A stretch of 57,443 nt of DNA from Oceanobacillus salinisoli (GTDB lineage: Bacteria > Bacillota > Bacilli > Bacillales > Amphibacillaceae): the NCBI RefSeq assembly GCF_009733865.1, contig NZ_WOFB01000034.1, positions 1 through 57,443 of the forward strand, written 5' to 3'. Under the pieces are notes generated by a model. It made no database searches. It saw nothing but the letters and a program-made list of their open reading frames with translations, and was not told the origin of the DNA. Below, piece by piece: positions 42,497-53,692 of the stretch. The position numbers and the translations under genes are program-made. Position 1 is the stretch's first letter; every line of letters starts with the position of its first letter.

Positions 42497-43006
42497 TTAC
42501 AATTCCCCTCTTCTCATTTTCTCAAACTTCTTTAAGGTTGCTTCATCAAGTTCTATCTTTTTGTGGGGTTTGATTTGTTTATGATTTTCAATACTTTGAC
42601 TGATTTGACGTTCTACATCTCTTAATTCGATATATAATTCCCGGGCTGATTTTCTTAGCGCACCCTGCCCGAAGATTGTCCGCTGCTCTGCGTAATCTGA
42701 TGTTGCTACATAAACCTGTGTTTTTATATTTTTTATTTTTTTCACTAATTTCTCTATGCACTCATCAGCAGTTTCTTTCTCTTTTGTGTAAATAATTTCA
42801 ATATTATATTCTTTCAACTTGCTTTCCATACCACGTACATAATAAGCATCAAATACAATAATTACACGGTGCCCGGAATAGGATTGGTACTCGGCCATTA
42901 GCTCAATCAAACGATCTCGCGCTTGCCCTATGTCGTTATCCTTTAGTTGCTTCAGTTCATCCCATGCTCCAATGATATTATATCCATCCACTACGAGAAC
43001 GACCAT
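42497..43006 (-). CDS. rae1: ribosome-associated mRNA endonuclease Rae1 (YacP, NYN domain)
   Basis: B. subtilis Rae1 cleaves certain mRNAs in the ribosomal A site. This 169-residue NYN/PIN-like protein starts VVLVVDGYNIIGAWDELKQL and keeps the acidic residues in VIIVFDAYYVRG, ETADECIE and VATSDYAEQ. Its start overlaps the rlmB stop by one base, suggesting coupled expression of RNA-maturation enzymes. Confidence 0.9.
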   Translation of the reverse strand: MVVLVVDGYNIIGAWDELKQLKDNDIGQARDRLIELMAEYQSYSGHRVIIVFDAYYVRGMESKLKEYNIEIIYTKEKETADECIEKLVKKIKNIKTQVYVATSDYAEQRTIFGQGALRKSARELYIELRDVERQISQSIENHKQIKPHKKIELDEATLKKFEKMRRGEL

Positions 43007-43752
43007 TACTGTTCACCCAGTGGATACCTTTTACGGTAGACTTCATAAAGCAATAAGCTACAAGCAACAGATGCATTTAAGGAGGAAACCTTTCCTTTCA
43101 TCGGCAGGCTTACCGTCCAATCGCATTTCTTCTTAACCAGCCTGCTAATTCCTTTCCCTTCATTTCCGATAACAAGTGCAATAGGCAATGTACCATCTAG
43201 CTTACGATAGTCCTCGGTTGCCTCCGCTTCTGTACCAACCACCCAAACGTTTTTTTCCTTTAGTTCATCAATGGTGTTTGCTATATTGGTGACACGCGCT
43301 ACAGGGATATGTTCAATGGCTCCAGCAGCCGTTTTGGCAACAGTCGCAGTTAGACCAACAGAACGTCGCTTTGGAATAATCACTCCATGTACCCCAGCAG
43401 CATCGGCTGTTCTCAAAATGGAACCTAAATTATGTGGATCCTCCAGCTCGTCCAATATAATAAAGAATGGATCTTCCTTTTTTGTTTTTGCATGTTGAAA
43501 TAATTCATCCAGTGATGCGTACTGGTATGATGCAACATAAGCAATTACCCCTTGATGATTTTCCGATGTAAGCTGATCCAATTTAGTTTTCGGTACTTTT
43601 TGAACAATCGTTCCAGCTTCTTTTGCAAGATGCTGAAGTTTCCCTTGTGCGTTTGAGTTTAATTGTTCGGAAACCATTACCTTATTCACAGATCTCCCTG
43701 ATTTCAAGGCCTCTATTACGGGGTTCTTTCCCATAATCATCTCTTGATCCAT
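43006..43752 (-). CDS. rlmB: 23S rRNA (guanosine-2'-O-)-methyltransferase RlmB
   Basis: A SPOUT-family methyltransferase. The N-terminal substrate-binding domain (MGKNPVIEALKSGRSVNKVM) is followed by the knot domain with DPHNLGSILRTADAAGVHGV, IGNEGKGISRLVKKKCDW and VSLPMKGKVSSLNASVA. It is 248 residues. Methylation of G2251 (E. coli numbering) is the family role; some YacO-type homologs modify a different site. Confidence 0.88.
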   Translation of the reverse strand: MDQEMIMGKNPVIEALKSGRSVNKVMVSEQLNSNAQGKLQHLAKEAGTIVQKVPKTKLDQLTSENHQGVIAYVASYQYASLDELFQHAKTKKEDPFFIILDELEDPHNLGSILRTADAAGVHGVIIPKRRSVGLTATVAKTAAGAIEHIPVARVTNIANTIDELKEKNVWVVGTEAEATEDYRKLDGTLPIALVIGNEGKGISRLVKKKCDWTVSLPMKGKVSSLNASVACSLLLYEVYRKRYPLGEQ

Positions 43753-43758
43753 TTTCAG

Positions 43759-44154
43759 TCACTCCTTTCTCTCTATGAATTGTACAGCCTTTTGCAGCAG
43801 TTCTTCTAATCTCTCTTCATTTTTCATCAAGTAATGATAGCCAATCAATGCTTCAAATGCTGTACTATACCGATAAGCTTGTATACTAATATTTTTAGGA
43901 GTGGAGCCGGACTTTGCATTTCTTCCTCTTGCAACGACCCGCTCCTCCTCTTCCGTTAAAATCCCTTGTTCTAACCAGCTAAGAACGACCGCTGCCTGGG
44001 CCTTTCCTGAAACAAATGAAATGGCGCTTCTGTGTAAATCATTTGGCTTTATTTTGCCTTTTTTGATTAAATGTTCTCTGATATACACTTCATAAATAGC
44101 ATCTCCCATATAAGCAAGACTTAAGCTTTTCATTTGCTTAACATCGATTTTCAT
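43759..44154 (-). CDS. mrnC: Mini-ribonuclease 3
   Basis: Mini-III is an RNase III-like enzyme lacking the dsRNA-binding domain that matures 23S rRNA ends in B. subtilis. The catalytic helix [17 protein letters not shown] and the second acidic region near [10 protein letters not shown] are present. It is 131 residues and starts five bases after cysS, with rlmB six bases downstream. Confidence 0.93.
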   Translation of the reverse strand: MKIDVKQMKSLSLAYMGDAIYEVYIREHLIKKGKIKPNDLHRSAISFVSGKAQAAVVLSWLEQGILTEEEERVVARGRNAKSGSTPKNISIQAYRYSTAFEALIGYHYLMKNEERLEELLQKAVQFIERKE

Positions 44155-44159
44155 AGCGA

Positions 44160-45560
44160 TTATCCTCTTTTCCAGCGCACTCCCTGTGGTGTATCTTCTA
44201 AAACAATTCCCTTTTCTTTCAGCATATCCCTAATTCCATCCGCACGACGAAAATCGCGATTTTTTCTAGCTTCATTACGTTCTTCGATTAAATTCTCAAT
44301 TTCCTCATCTAGCAGTTCTTTCTCTTCTCTTACATCAATTCCCAATACGGTTAATAGTTTTTGTAACGTATCCCGGAACACATCAATGACTTCTGTGGAT
44401 GTTTGCTTTAGCTGCAAGTAAACATTTGCTTCCTTCGCTAAATCAAATAGTACAGATATGGCATTGGCCGTATTAAAGTCATCATCCATCTCTCGCTCAA
44501 ATCGTTTTCTAAGCTTATCTATTTTTTCAATCCACTCGTCTTTATGATCAACCAGATTCATACTGTTTTCTTTGCGATGTTCTAAGTTTTGATATGCTGT
44601 TTTAATTCGTTCTAGACTATTTTGCGCACTTTGTAATAATTCTTCTGTAAAATTAATTGGGTTTCTATAATGGACACTAAGCATGAAAAAGCGAAGCACT
44701 TGTGGATCATGCTTGGAAATCAGATCTCTTGTCAGTACAAAATTCCCTAATGATTTCGACATTTTCTCATTGTTAATATTAATATACCCATTATGCATCC
44801 AATAGTTTGCAAAGGTTTTCCCAGTCATTGCCTCTGATTGAGCAATTTCGTTTTCATGATGAGGAAACGTTAAATCCTGTCCACCAGCATGGATATCAAT
44901 CGTATCTCCGAGATATTTCTTTACCATCGCTGAGCATTCAATATGCCAGCCAGGACGGCCTTTCCCCCATGGAGATTCCCAGGATATTTCTCCTTCTTTT
45001 GCTTTTTTCCATAACGCAAAGTCCAGTGGGTCCTCTTTCTTCTCTCCTACTTGGATTCTTGCTCCCGAACGTAATTCATCAATGGATTGATGGGATAATT
45101 TCCCGTATCCTTCGAACGCACGGGGTTTAAAATAAACATCTCCATCCGCTTCATAGGCATACCCTTTTTCAACAAGTAATTCAATAAACCGGACAATATC
45201 ATCCATTGTTTCCATTACTCTAGGGTTATGTGTCGCCTTTTTCACCCCTAATGCATCCACATCTTCTAAATAAGCTTGAATAAATTTATTTGAAATCGCT
45301 GGAACTTCTTCTCCGAGTTCCTTAGCGGCTTTAATGATTTTATCGTCTACATCCGTGAAGTTTAAAACATAATCAACATGATACCCTTGATATTCAAAAT
45401 ATCTCCGTACTGTATCAAACACAATTGCGGGACGGGCATTGCCAATATGAATATAGTTATATACTGTAGGACCGCAAACATACATACTCACTTTCCCTTC
45501 AACCAGCGGCTTAAAGTCCTCTTTTTCACGGCTTAGGGTATTGTAAATCTTTATGGTCAT
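44160..45560 (-). CDS. cysS: cysteinyl-tRNA synthetase
   Basis: CysS charges tRNA-Cys. Signatures are [19 protein letters not shown] near 27-45 (HIGH motif and first zinc Cys), the zinc-binding WHIECSAM and [15 protein letters not shown], and KMSKS near 266-270. It is 466 residues. The gene overlaps cysE by 35 bases, and the pair is under a T-box that senses uncharged tRNA-Cys. Confidence 0.97.
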   Translation of the reverse strand: MTIKIYNTLSREKEDFKPLVEGKVSMYVCGPTVYNYIHIGNARPAIVFDTVRRYFEYQGYHVDYVLNFTDVDDKIIKAAKELGEEVPAISNKFIQAYLEDVDALGVKKATHNPRVMETMDDIVRFIELLVEKGYAYEADGDVYFKPRAFEGYGKLSHQSIDELRSGARIQVGEKKEDPLDFALWKKAKEGEISWESPWGKGRPGWHIECSAMVKKYLGDTIDIHAGGQDLTFPHHENEIAQSEAMTGKTFANYWMHNGYININNEKMSKSLGNFVLTRDLISKHDPQVLRFFMLSVHYRNPINFTEELLQSAQNSLERIKTAYQNLEHRKENSMNLVDHKDEWIEKIDKLRKRFEREMDDDFNTANAISVLFDLAKEANVYLQLKQTSTEVIDVFRDTLQKLLTVLGIDVREEKELLDEEIENLIEERNEARKNRDFRRADGIRDMLKEKGIVLEDTPQGVRWKRG

Positions 45561-46215
45561 TTGTTTTGGAACTCCCTTCTTTCAATTTAGCAATTTCATT
45601 TCGTAAGGCATCCATTTCTTTTTCCATTTGCTTAAACCGATCTGATACTGGATCAGGCATTTTATGATGGTCTAAATCCCTTCTTACTCTTATACCATTT
45701 TGAACAACAATTCTTCCTGGAACACCGACCACCGTACAATTATCAGGAACATCCTTTACAACAACGGCTCCACCACCAACTTTAGAATTTTCACCTATCG
45801 TAATCGAACCAAGCACCTTTGCTCCAGTTGAAATGAGAGCATTATCTTTAATGGTCGGATGACGTTTCCCCTTTTCATTTCCTGTACCACCTAATGTTAC
45901 ACCTTGGAATATGGTTACATTATCCCCAATTTCACATGTTTCCCCTATAACCACACCCATGCCATGATCAATAAAAAAGCTTCTGCCGATTTTTGCTCCC
46001 GGATGGATTTCAATCCCTGTAAAAAATCTGCTTATTTGTGATATTACCCTGGCAATAAAAAACAATCTCCGTTTATAAAACACATGTGCAATTCGGTGGG
46101 ACCATATTGCATGTAAGCCAGAATAAGTCAGAAATACTTCAACATACGTTCTTGCAGCGGGATCTTGTTCAAATACGACATCCATGTCTTCTTTCATACG
46201 TTTAAATATCCCCAC
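45526..46215 (-). CDS. cysE: serine O-acetyltransferase
   Basis: CysE makes O-acetylserine for cysteine synthesis. The N-terminal alpha domain is followed by left-handed beta-helix hexapeptide repeats with [19 protein letters not shown] and [18 protein letters not shown]. The final 35-40 residues are charged. It is 229 residues, and the first gene after the T-box. Confidence 0.95.
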   Translation of the reverse strand: MGIFKRMKEDMDVVFEQDPAARTYVEVFLTYSGLHAIWSHRIAHVFYKRRLFFIARVISQISRFFTGIEIHPGAKIGRSFFIDHGMGVVIGETCEIGDNVTIFQGVTLGGTGNEKGKRHPTIKDNALISTGAKVLGSITIGENSKVGGGAVVVKDVPDNCTVVGVPGRIVVQNGIRVRRDLDHHKMPDPVSDRFKQMEKEMDALRNEIAKLKEGSSKTNDHKDLQYPKP

Positions 46216-46310
46216 AGTTAACTCCTCCCTTTCTTAATCATGGCAATATACTTACATTACATCACAATTATCCAGTTGCTTGTGGTTGCCTTTATTCCGC
46301 TTATATTAAA

Positions 46311-46552
46311 AAAGGCGTCTCTGTGTATGTGATACACAGAGACGCCTTTTTGCGCGGTTCCACTCTGTTTGGAGAAAATTATCTCCCAACTTGTGCTCCA
46401 TTAACGGCAGAGTACCGCTGTTATGTACTGTAATTTCCATAACAGACTCCAAGGGGCACTTCAAAAACAATGCTTAAAATCACTTCCAGCCAAGGCGATT
46501 TTCTCTGTATAAGCGAATTTGTTTTTTACTTTCCCTTATCAACGTTCGTCTA
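46311..46552 (-). promoter_or_regulatory. T-box riboswitch, Cys specifier
   Basis: The T-box sequence AGAGTGGAACCGCG is at 46352-46365. A strong terminator stem follows (AAAGGCGTCTCTGTGTAT with its complement, 46310-46350). In the stem I region the bulge GAAGTGCCCC contains TGC (46456-46458), a Cys codon in specifier position. Uncharged tRNA-Cys should favour antitermination and so expression of cysES. Confidence 0.88.
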
Positions 46553-46594
46553 TTTATTTAATAATATATTACATTACAAGGCAAATGTGAATGA

Positions 46595-48064
46595 TTAAGC
46601 TCCTATTTCTTTAAGAACTTTATCCAATCGGGAGACTATAAGTTCTTTTCCTAATAATTCAATAGCCATAGGAAGTTCCGGACCATGCATTTGTCCTGTC
46701 GTAGCGACACGGATAGGCATAAATAGCTTTTTACCTCGATGACCTGTTTCCTTTTGTGTTGCTTTAATTTGCGCTTTTATGGAGTCCTTCGTAAAGTCAT
46801 CCAAATGAATTAATTTATCGGTAAATACTTGCAATACTTCTGGTACTTGTTCTCCGGCTAATACTTCTTTAGAAGCTTCATCCAGCGTTAACTCTTCTTT
46901 GAAAAACAGCTCTGTTAACTCAACAATCTCCTGCCCATAACGCAGTTGCTCACGATAGAGTTCAATGACATTCTCTGCCCATTCTCTTGTTTGATCATCC
47001 ATATCTTCAGAAAGTCTCCCGGAGTCAACCAAGTAAGGCATAGCCAGTTTGATGACATCTTTAACATCCGCAGCTTTAATATACTCATTGTTCATCCATT
47101 TTAATTTCTGCTGGTCAAAAATAGCTGGAGAAGTCGATAAACGCTCAGGGTCAAAGATGCTAATTAATGTTTCTTTATCAAAGATTTCTTCTTCACCTAC
47201 CGGGGACCAGCCCAACAGTGAAATAAAGTTAAACAATGCTTCAGGTAAATACCCCAGATCCTTGTATTGCTCAATAAACTGTACAATATGATTATCACGT
47301 TTGCTCAGTTTTTTGCGTTCTTCATTTAAGATTAATGTCATATGACCAAACTTTGGTGGCTCCCAACCAAATGTTTCATAAATCATCATTTGTTTTGGTG
47401 TATTGGAAATATGCTCTTCTCCCCGAAGGACATGGGAAATTCCCATTAAATGATCATCAATCGCAACAGCAAAGTTATAAGTAGGAATTCCATTTTTCTT
47501 TACAATGACCCAATCACCAAAATCGCTGGATTCAAAAGTAATATTTTCACGAACCATATCATGGAACGTATAGGTTTTATTTTCAGGGACGCGGAAACGA
47601 ATACTTGGCTTACGTCCTTCCGCTTCATAAGCAGCACATTGCTCTTGTGTCAAATCGCGATGTGCACCAGAATATTTAGGAACTTGCCCGTTTGCACGCT
47701 GCTCCTCGCGTTCAGCTTCAAGCTCTTCTTCCGTCATGTAGCATTTATAAGCCAGTCCCTTTTCCAAAAGTTCATCCACATATTTTTGATAAATATCTAG
47801 ACGCTCTGTTTGACGATATGGCCCATATTCTCCACCAATATCTGCTCCTTCATCCCATTCGATTCCAAGCCATTTTAAAAATGTAAGCTGGCTTTCCTCG
47901 CCGCCTTCCACATTACGCTTTTCATCTGTATCTTCTATACGAATAATAAATTTGCCATCAAAATGTTTTGCATATAAGTAATTAAAAAGTGCTGTTCTTG
48001 CGTTTCCAATATGTAAGTGCCCAGTTGGACTTGGAGCATATCGTACACGAACATCATTTACCAT
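46595..48064 (-). CDS. gltX: glutamyl-tRNA synthetase
   Basis: GltX charges tRNA-Glu and, in bacilli, tRNA-Gln, which is then amidated. The HIGH motif is in [20 protein letters not shown] (12-31) and the KLSKR motif is KKLSKRD near 252-258. It is 489 residues. No ispD or ispF precedes it, unlike in B. subtilis. The frame is intact. Confidence 0.96.
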   Translation of the reverse strand: MVNDVRVRYAPSPTGHLHIGNARTALFNYLYAKHFDGKFIIRIEDTDEKRNVEGGEESQLTFLKWLGIEWDEGADIGGEYGPYRQTERLDIYQKYVDELLEKGLAYKCYMTEEELEAEREEQRANGQVPKYSGAHRDLTQEQCAAYEAEGRKPSIRFRVPENKTYTFHDMVRENITFESSDFGDWVIVKKNGIPTYNFAVAIDDHLMGISHVLRGEEHISNTPKQMMIYETFGWEPPKFGHMTLILNEERKKLSKRDNHIVQFIEQYKDLGYLPEALFNFISLLGWSPVGEEEIFDKETLISIFDPERLSTSPAIFDQQKLKWMNNEYIKAADVKDVIKLAMPYLVDSGRLSEDMDDQTREWAENVIELYREQLRYGQEIVELTELFFKEELTLDEASKEVLAGEQVPEVLQVFTDKLIHLDDFTKDSIKAQIKATQKETGHRGKKLFMPIRVATTGQMHGPELPMAIELLGKELIVSRLDKVLKEIGA

Positions 48065-48283
48065 GCTATTTTCCCCTTTCTAGCTAATTGTTGGCTCTTT
48101 AGAAGAATTGCATTCGCTATTTGTTTAGCGAATGTACTTGTTTTCCTTATACTTGGCACTTAAAATCTTAACTAACTTCTATATACATCTTTGTTAAAAT
48201 TTTATACGTTCCTAACATGCAAAAAGGAAAGTGATAACGTATTCTGTTATCACTTTTTGCTCTCTTAATAAGTTATACCCTTT
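48065..48283. other. short yacL-gltX gap without ispD/ispF
   Basis: 219 bases with no gene: the gltX ribosome binding site, an AT-rich stretch and the yacL terminator. In B. subtilis ispD and ispF occupy this position. Confidence 0.6.
48221..48257 (-). terminator. terminator after yacL
   Basis: AAAGTGATAAC and GTTATCACTTT form an 11-pair perfect stem with a seven-base loop (48227-48255), followed by CCTTTTT. It separates yacL from gltX. Confidence 0.85.
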
Positions 48284-49384
48284 TTATAATGCTTTTTCAA
48301 GTAATTTTGGCTTTGCAAAAATCATTCGACCTGCAGAGGTTTGTAAGACACTGGTAATGAGTACTTCAATAGTCTTGCCAATATAATCTTTGCCTTCTTC
48401 CACTACAATCATCGTGCCGTCATCTAAATATGCAACACCTTGGTTTTGTTCCTTACCGTCTTTAATGACCTGTACCACAAGTTCCTCACCAGGTAACACA
48501 ACCGGTTTTACCGCATTTGCCAAATCGTTAATGTTTAGGACATGTACCCCTTGGAGGTCACAAACCTTATTTAAATTAAAATCATTCGTTACGATAATTC
48601 CATCAATTACTTTCGCAAGCTTAATTAATTTGCTGTCTACTTCCTGAATCTCTTCAAAATCACCTTCATAGATTTCAACATTAACAGGTAATTCTTTTTG
48701 AATTCGGTTCAGTACATCCAGTCCACGCCGACCGCGATTTCGTTTTAATGCGTCCGAAGAATCAGCAATATGTTGAAGCTCCCCTAATACAAATTGTGGA
48801 ATAACGATTGTACCTTCCAGGAAATTCGTTTGACAAATATCAGCAATTCGCCCATCGATAATAACACTTGTATCCAATATCTTTACTCTAGGATTATTTG
48901 TTTCGGTTTCGTCTCCTTCTACAACTCTTCGTTTTTCTTTTTTGGAGGTTTTCAGCAAGGTTACAAATTCATCCCTTCGCTTGAAACCAACTTGAAACCC
49001 GAAATAACCTAGTAAAATCATAATAAAGAGCGGTAAAACTTGTGAGATAATCTCGATATTAATATCCTGCAATGGCATATTGATAAAGTATGCAATAACT
49101 AAACCTAAAATTAATCCTATACTACCAAAAAATAAGTCTACTGCTGGAATCTTAATAAGTGATTCTTCAATCCACTTAAGGAAATTCACGATATATCCAG
49201 CTACCCAATAGGAAATTAGAAAGAATATAATTGCACCTAATACCATGCCTAAGTATGGGGATGTCACCCAGCTTTCATCTGTCAAGTCAAATAATCGAAT
49301 AATATCCGGCACATATAAGAATCCTATTGTACCTCCAAGAATTACAAAAAATAGATTAACAATAATCTTTAACAATATGTTCAC
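48284..49384 (-). CDS. yacL: membrane-anchored PIN-TRAM domain protein YacL
   Basis: A 366-residue protein with four predicted membrane helices (residues about 1-130) followed by a PIN nuclease-like domain starting VKILDTSVIIDGRIADICQT, with acidic residues near FEEIQEVDSKL and IVTNDFNLN. A C-terminal TRAM domain contains QNQGVAYLDDGTMIVVEEG. The family is thought to cleave RNA at the membrane, but its targets are unknown. In B. subtilis it follows disA, which is absent here. Confidence 0.87.
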   Translation of the reverse strand: MNILLKIIVNLFFVILGGTIGFLYVPDIIRLFDLTDESWVTSPYLGMVLGAIIFFLISYWVAGYIVNFLKWIEESLIKIPAVDLFFGSIGLILGLVIAYFINMPLQDINIEIISQVLPLFIMILLGYFGFQVGFKRRDEFVTLLKTSKKEKRRVVEGDETETNNPRVKILDTSVIIDGRIADICQTNFLEGTIVIPQFVLGELQHIADSSDALKRNRGRRGLDVLNRIQKELPVNVEIYEGDFEEIQEVDSKLIKLAKVIDGIIVTNDFNLNKVCDLQGVHVLNINDLANAVKPVVLPGEELVVQVIKDGKEQNQGVAYLDDGTMIVVEEGKDYIGKTIEVLITSVLQTSAGRMIFAKPKLLEKAL

Positions 49385-49686
49385 CTCCTGATTCTATTAT
49401 TACCGTTCATACAATATATAATCCTAATAATTGTAAAAAAGCTTTATAATAACAATTAAATCATAGCACATCCGCTATAAACGTTCCATTTTGAAAAATT
49501 TTAATTTTGACTTAAGTTGCTTTTTAAAGATGCTTATTAGCTTTAAGACCCCACAGGCAGTAGTTTGCTTCTGAGGAGGCAAAAAGCGTTGCCCTTAAGG
49601 TGCACGACTGCCCGGTGTAGACGCGCGTATGTCAGACTTTTCAGCATATGCAATGAAAGCCTAAGAATAGAGAGTAAATGTAACAT
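49385..49686. other. radA-yacL gap lacking disA, with repeat debris
   Basis: 302 bases without a gene where B. subtilis has disA (about 1.1 kb). It contains a degenerate copy of the palindromic repeat at 49548-49625. The rest is AT-rich. I see no disA remnant: no DGA-type or RHR-type motif in any frame. Confidence 0.6.
49548..49625. repeat. degenerate copy of the palindromic repeat
   Basis: GACCCCACAGGCAGTAG, TTTGCTTCTGAGGAGGC and the following GCGTTGCCC match copy B (23982-24097) block by block. The right end is CGACTGCCC, the same end found at 57120-57230. The left end is lost. Confidence 0.55.
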
Positions 49687-51060
49687 TTATTGCTGGATGC
49701 CCACTTCCAATGCTTCCTGGACAGTTTGGACCCCAATAACCTGTATTCCTGCTGGAGGCGTCCAACCATCTAAATTATTTTTAGGACAAATCACTCGCTT
49801 AAATCCGAGTTTTTCTGCTTCCTGTACACGCTGTTCAATACGGGATACCCGTCTAATTTCTCCAGTTAGTCCAACTTCCCCTATAAAAATATCATCCGTT
49901 TTGGTTGGATGATCACGAAAACTCGAAGCAATACTAACTGCAATGGCCAAATCTATTGCTGGTTCATCCAGTTTCACTCCACCTGCAACCTTAATATATG
50001 CATCTTGATTCTGGAGCATTAAGCCAACCCGTTTTTCTAGTACAGCCATTAATAGTGGGACACGGTTATGGTCAACTCCTGTTGCCATCCTCCGCGGATT
50101 ACCAAAACTAGAAGGTGAAATTAATGCCTGAATTTCTACGAGGACAGGCCGTGTGCCTTCCATCGAAGCAACAACCGTTGATCCAGCCGTACCTTGGGAA
50201 CGTTCTTCCAGAAAAATTTCTGAAGGATTCATTACTTCCCTAAGTCCTTCTTCTTTCATTTCAAATATGCCCATTTCATTTGTTGAACCGAAGCGATTTT
50301 TTACACCGCGTAATATTCGATACGTATGATGCCTTTCTCCTTCAAAATATAGAACAGCATCCACCATATGTTCCAGCATTCTAGGGCCTGCAATTGCCCC
50401 TTCTTTCGTTACGTGACCAACAATAAAAATTGGAATATTATTGTTTTTTGCAAGCCGCATTAATTCACCTGTACATTCACGAACTTGTGATACACTACCA
50501 GGAGCACTCGTTATCTCTTCCTTAAAAATGGTCTGGATTGAATCAATCACTACAAAGGAGGGCTTAATTTGTTCTATCTGTCTTGAAATATCAAATAAAT
50601 TAGTTTCTGATAATACATAAAGCTGATCTGTCCTGATTCCCAAACGATCTGCTCTTAGTTTAGTTTGACGCGTCGATTCCTCTCCAGAAATATAAAGAAC
50701 AGGTAATTGCTTATCTGCCAGCTGAGCAGATACCTGAAGTAATAATGTCGATTTTCCAATACCGGGATCCCCACCAATGAGTACTAATGACCCCATCACA
50801 ATTCCTCCGCCAAGAACACGGTTTAACTCTTTCATCGAAGTAGTAATTCTCGGTTCTTCCTTGGACTTTATAGCGGTAATACTTTCGGGTTTGCTACCTG
50901 TTTTGTGTACTTCATTAAATCTATGATTTCCCCGAACGGTTGATGCTTCTATTTCCTCTACTAATGTATTCCAATTATTGCACCCTGGGCATTTGCCCAT
51001 CCATTTAGCTGATTCATATCCGCATTCCTGACACACAAATTTTGTTTTACGTTTCGCCAA
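49687..51060 (-). CDS. radA: DNA repair protein RadA
   Basis: RadA (Sms) is a RecA-like ATPase helicase that processes recombination intermediates. The N-terminal zinc finger is [18 protein letters not shown] (10-27), Walker [11 protein letters not shown] near 93-102 and the RadA-specific [13 protein letters not shown] motif near 253-265. A Lon-like C-terminal domain completes 457 residues. A terminator separates it from clpC, so it may have its own promoter. Confidence 0.96.
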   Translation of the reverse strand: MAKRKTKFVCQECGYESAKWMGKCPGCNNWNTLVEEIEASTVRGNHRFNEVHKTGSKPESITAIKSKEEPRITTSMKELNRVLGGGIVMGSLVLIGGDPGIGKSTLLLQVSAQLADKQLPVLYISGEESTRQTKLRADRLGIRTDQLYVLSETNLFDISRQIEQIKPSFVVIDSIQTIFKEEITSAPGSVSQVRECTGELMRLAKNNNIPIFIVGHVTKEGAIAGPRMLEHMVDAVLYFEGERHHTYRILRGVKNRFGSTNEMGIFEMKEEGLREVMNPSEIFLEERSQGTAGSTVVASMEGTRPVLVEIQALISPSSFGNPRRMATGVDHNRVPLLMAVLEKRVGLMLQNQDAYIKVAGGVKLDEPAIDLAIAVSIASSFRDHPTKTDDIFIGEVGLTGEIRRVSRIEQRVQEAEKLGFKRVICPKNNLDGWTPPAGIQVIGVQTVQEALEVGIQQ

Positions 51061-51183
51061 ATTCTATATTCCTCCCCTTTACTTATTTTAACTTATTTTT
51101 ATCTGAAATAGGTTACAGGTTGCTATCAATTCAACATTTTATTTCCCGCAATTTTGCCACAAATGAAACCTCTGAAATATGAA

Positions 51184-51218
51184 GGAAAAGCTAGAAGAAT
51201 CATTCTCTTCTAGCTTTA
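51184..51218 (-). terminator. terminator of the ctsR-clpC operon
   Basis: AAGCTAGAAGA and TCTTCTAGCTT form an 11-pair perfect stem with a seven-base loop (51188-51216), followed by TTCC. It lies about 32 bases after clpC. Confidence 0.85.
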
Positions 51219-51249
51219 TCTATAACAATGTTATCACTTATGAAGTTAC

Positions 51250-53679
51250 TTAGGAGAGAATAATAAACTCACCCTTGTTATTTAAACCAATTTTTACTTT
51301 TTGACCCTTTTCGATTGTCCCTTTCAGCATTTCTTCTGATAGTAAATCCTCGATATTTTTTTGAATGGATCTACGCAGTGGACGTGCACCGTATTCAGGA
51401 TCAAATCCCTCGTTTGCAATTTTCTCCAACGCCTTATCTGTCAGTGTAAAATCGACTTCCTGACCTTTTAAGCGACGTTGTAATTGCTCAATCATAAGCG
51501 AAACAATATCTTTCATATGTTTCTTCTCTAAAGAATGGAAGACAATCGTTTCATCAATACGATTCAAAAATTCAGGACGGAATGCCTTTTTCAACTCGTT
51601 CATTACTTTTGATTTCATATCCTTGTATTCCTGCTGTTCATCACCAATCGTGAAACCAACATATTTATTGCGCTTAAGCTCACTTGCACCAACATTGGAA
51701 GTCATAATGATGATGGTATTTCGAAAATCAACTACACGGCCTTTAGAATCGGTTAGACGACCATCCTCTAAGACTTGTAATAAAATATTAAATACTTCAG
51801 GATGAGCTTTCTCAATCTCATCAAGTAAAACGACTGAATAAGGTTTTCTGCGCACTTTCTCTGTTAATTGTCCGCCTTCATCATATCCAACATAGCCTGG
51901 AGGTGAACCAACAAGACGGGAAGTGGCATGTCTTTCCATATATTCCGACATATCGATCCGAATCATAGCGTCCTCGTCCGCGAACATCACTTCCGCTAAC
52001 GCACGTGCTAATTCCGTTTTACCGACACCGGTTGGACCTAGAAATATAAAGGAACCAATCGGCCGTTTTGGATCTTTCAACCCGGCACGCGCCCGACGTA
52101 TTGCTTTGGATATCGCAACTACCGCTTCATCCTGACCAATAACACGATTATGGAGAGTTTCCTCCATGTTAAGCAATCGTTCACTTTCATCTTTGGTTAA
52201 CTTGGAAACGGGAACCCCGGTCCAATTTGAAACAACACTCGCAATATCCTCCATCGTTACTTCGGAATCCATTTGCCCCTGTTTTTCCTTCCATTCACTT
52301 TTCGTTTTTTCCAACTCTTCACGATAGCGCTGTTCGGAATCTCTTAATGATGCAGCTTTTTCAAACTCCTGACTTTGCACAGCTGCATCCTTTTCTTTCC
52401 GGACTTCTTCCAGCTTCTGCTCCAATTCTTTTAAATTAGGTGGAACAGTATAAGAACGTAAACGAACTTTCGATCCAGCCTCATCAATTAAATCAATCGC
52501 CTTATCTGGCAGGAATCGATCTGTAATGTATCGGTCAGAAAGTGTTGCTGCAGCTTCTATCGATTCATCTGTAATGGAAACACGATGATGTGCCTCATAG
52601 CGGTCACGAAGTCCACCCAAAATTTGAATCGTTTCTTCCACTGTTGGTTGATCCACTTGGATTGGCTGGAATCTCCGTTCTAATGCCGCATCTTTTTCGA
52701 TGTATTTACGATATTCATCCAGCGTTGTTGCCCCAATACACTGCAATTCACCACGTGCAAGCGATGGTTTAAGTATATTGGATGCATCGATAGCCCCTTC
52801 TGCTCCACCTGCACCAATTAGTGTATGAAGTTCATCAATAAAGAGAATAATATTGCCTGCTTGACGTATTTCCTCCATTACCTTTTTCAATCGGTCTTCG
52901 AATTCACCACGGTATTTCGTTCCAGCAACAACCGTACCCATATCCAATGTCATCACGCGTTTATCCCGTAATGTTTCTGGAACTTCATTGTCAATGATTT
53001 GTTGTGCCAATCCTTCTGCAACTGCAGTTTTACCAACTCCAGGCTCTCCGATTAAAACAGGATTATTTTTCGTTCGTCTGCTAAGTACTTGAATGACACG
53101 TTCAATCTCATTTGCCCGGCCAATAACAGGGTCAATTTTTCCATCACGGGCACTTTGAGTTAAGTCTCTAGCCAATGAATCGAGTGTCGGTGTATTGGCA
53201 CTGGACTGTTGTCCGCCTCTACCCTGACGACCTGCCTGTGACTCATTACTGCCCAATAATTGAAGCACTTGTTGTCTAGCTTTATTTAAACTAACCCCAA
53301 GGTTATTTAATACTCTAGCTGCTACACCTTCCCCTTCACGAATCAGTCCCAGTAGAATGTGTTCTGTGCCAACATAAGAATGACCTAGTTTTCTAGCCTC
53401 ATCCTGGGATAACTCCACAACCTTTTTCGCACGTGGTGTATAATGGATGGACTGCATTGGCTGTTTTCCTACACCAATTAACTTTTCTACCTCTTCCTGA
53501 ATTTGACTAATCTCCAACCCTAATGATTGCAAAGCTTTAGCCGCAATACCTTCTCCCTCACGAACAAGCCCCAGTAGGATATGCTCCGTGCCAATATTGT
53601 TGTGACCAAGACGTACTGCCTCTTCCTGGCTAAGTGCTAATACTTTTTGTGCTCTCTCTGTAAATCTTCCAAACATCAT
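51250..53679 (-). CDS. clpC: ATP-dependent Clp protease ATP-binding subunit ClpC
   Basis: ClpC unfolds proteins and, with ClpP, degrades them, including proteins tagged by arginine phosphorylation. Two N-terminal repeats (residues 1-145) precede NBD1 with Walker A GEPGVGKT near 207-214. The middle helical domain (about 410-470) carries MecA and McsB contacts. NBD2 has [13 protein letters not shown]. It is 809 residues. The ClpP-loop region appears normal. Controlled by CtsR through the operon. Confidence 0.97.
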   Translation of the reverse strand: MMFGRFTERAQKVLALSQEEAVRLGHNNIGTEHILLGLVREGEGIAAKALQSLGLEISQIQEEVEKLIGVGKQPMQSIHYTPRAKKVVELSQDEARKLGHSYVGTEHILLGLIREGEGVAARVLNNLGVSLNKARQQVLQLLGSNESQAGRQGRGGQQSSANTPTLDSLARDLTQSARDGKIDPVIGRANEIERVIQVLSRRTKNNPVLIGEPGVGKTAVAEGLAQQIIDNEVPETLRDKRVMTLDMGTVVAGTKYRGEFEDRLKKVMEEIRQAGNIILFIDELHTLIGAGGAEGAIDASNILKPSLARGELQCIGATTLDEYRKYIEKDAALERRFQPIQVDQPTVEETIQILGGLRDRYEAHHRVSITDESIEAAATLSDRYITDRFLPDKAIDLIDEAGSKVRLRSYTVPPNLKELEQKLEEVRKEKDAAVQSQEFEKAASLRDSEQRYREELEKTKSEWKEKQGQMDSEVTMEDIASVVSNWTGVPVSKLTKDESERLLNMEETLHNRVIGQDEAVVAISKAIRRARAGLKDPKRPIGSFIFLGPTGVGKTELARALAEVMFADEDAMIRIDMSEYMERHATSRLVGSPPGYVGYDEGGQLTEKVRRKPYSVVLLDEIEKAHPEVFNILLQVLEDGRLTDSKGRVVDFRNTIIIMTSNVGASELKRNKYVGFTIGDEQQEYKDMKSKVMNELKKAFRPEFLNRIDETIVFHSLEKKHMKDIVSLMIEQLQRRLKGQEVDFTLTDKALEKIANEGFDPEYGARPLRRSIQKNIEDLLSEEMLKGTIEKGQKVKIGLNNKGEFIILS

Positions 53680-53692
53680 AATAGCTTCCCTC

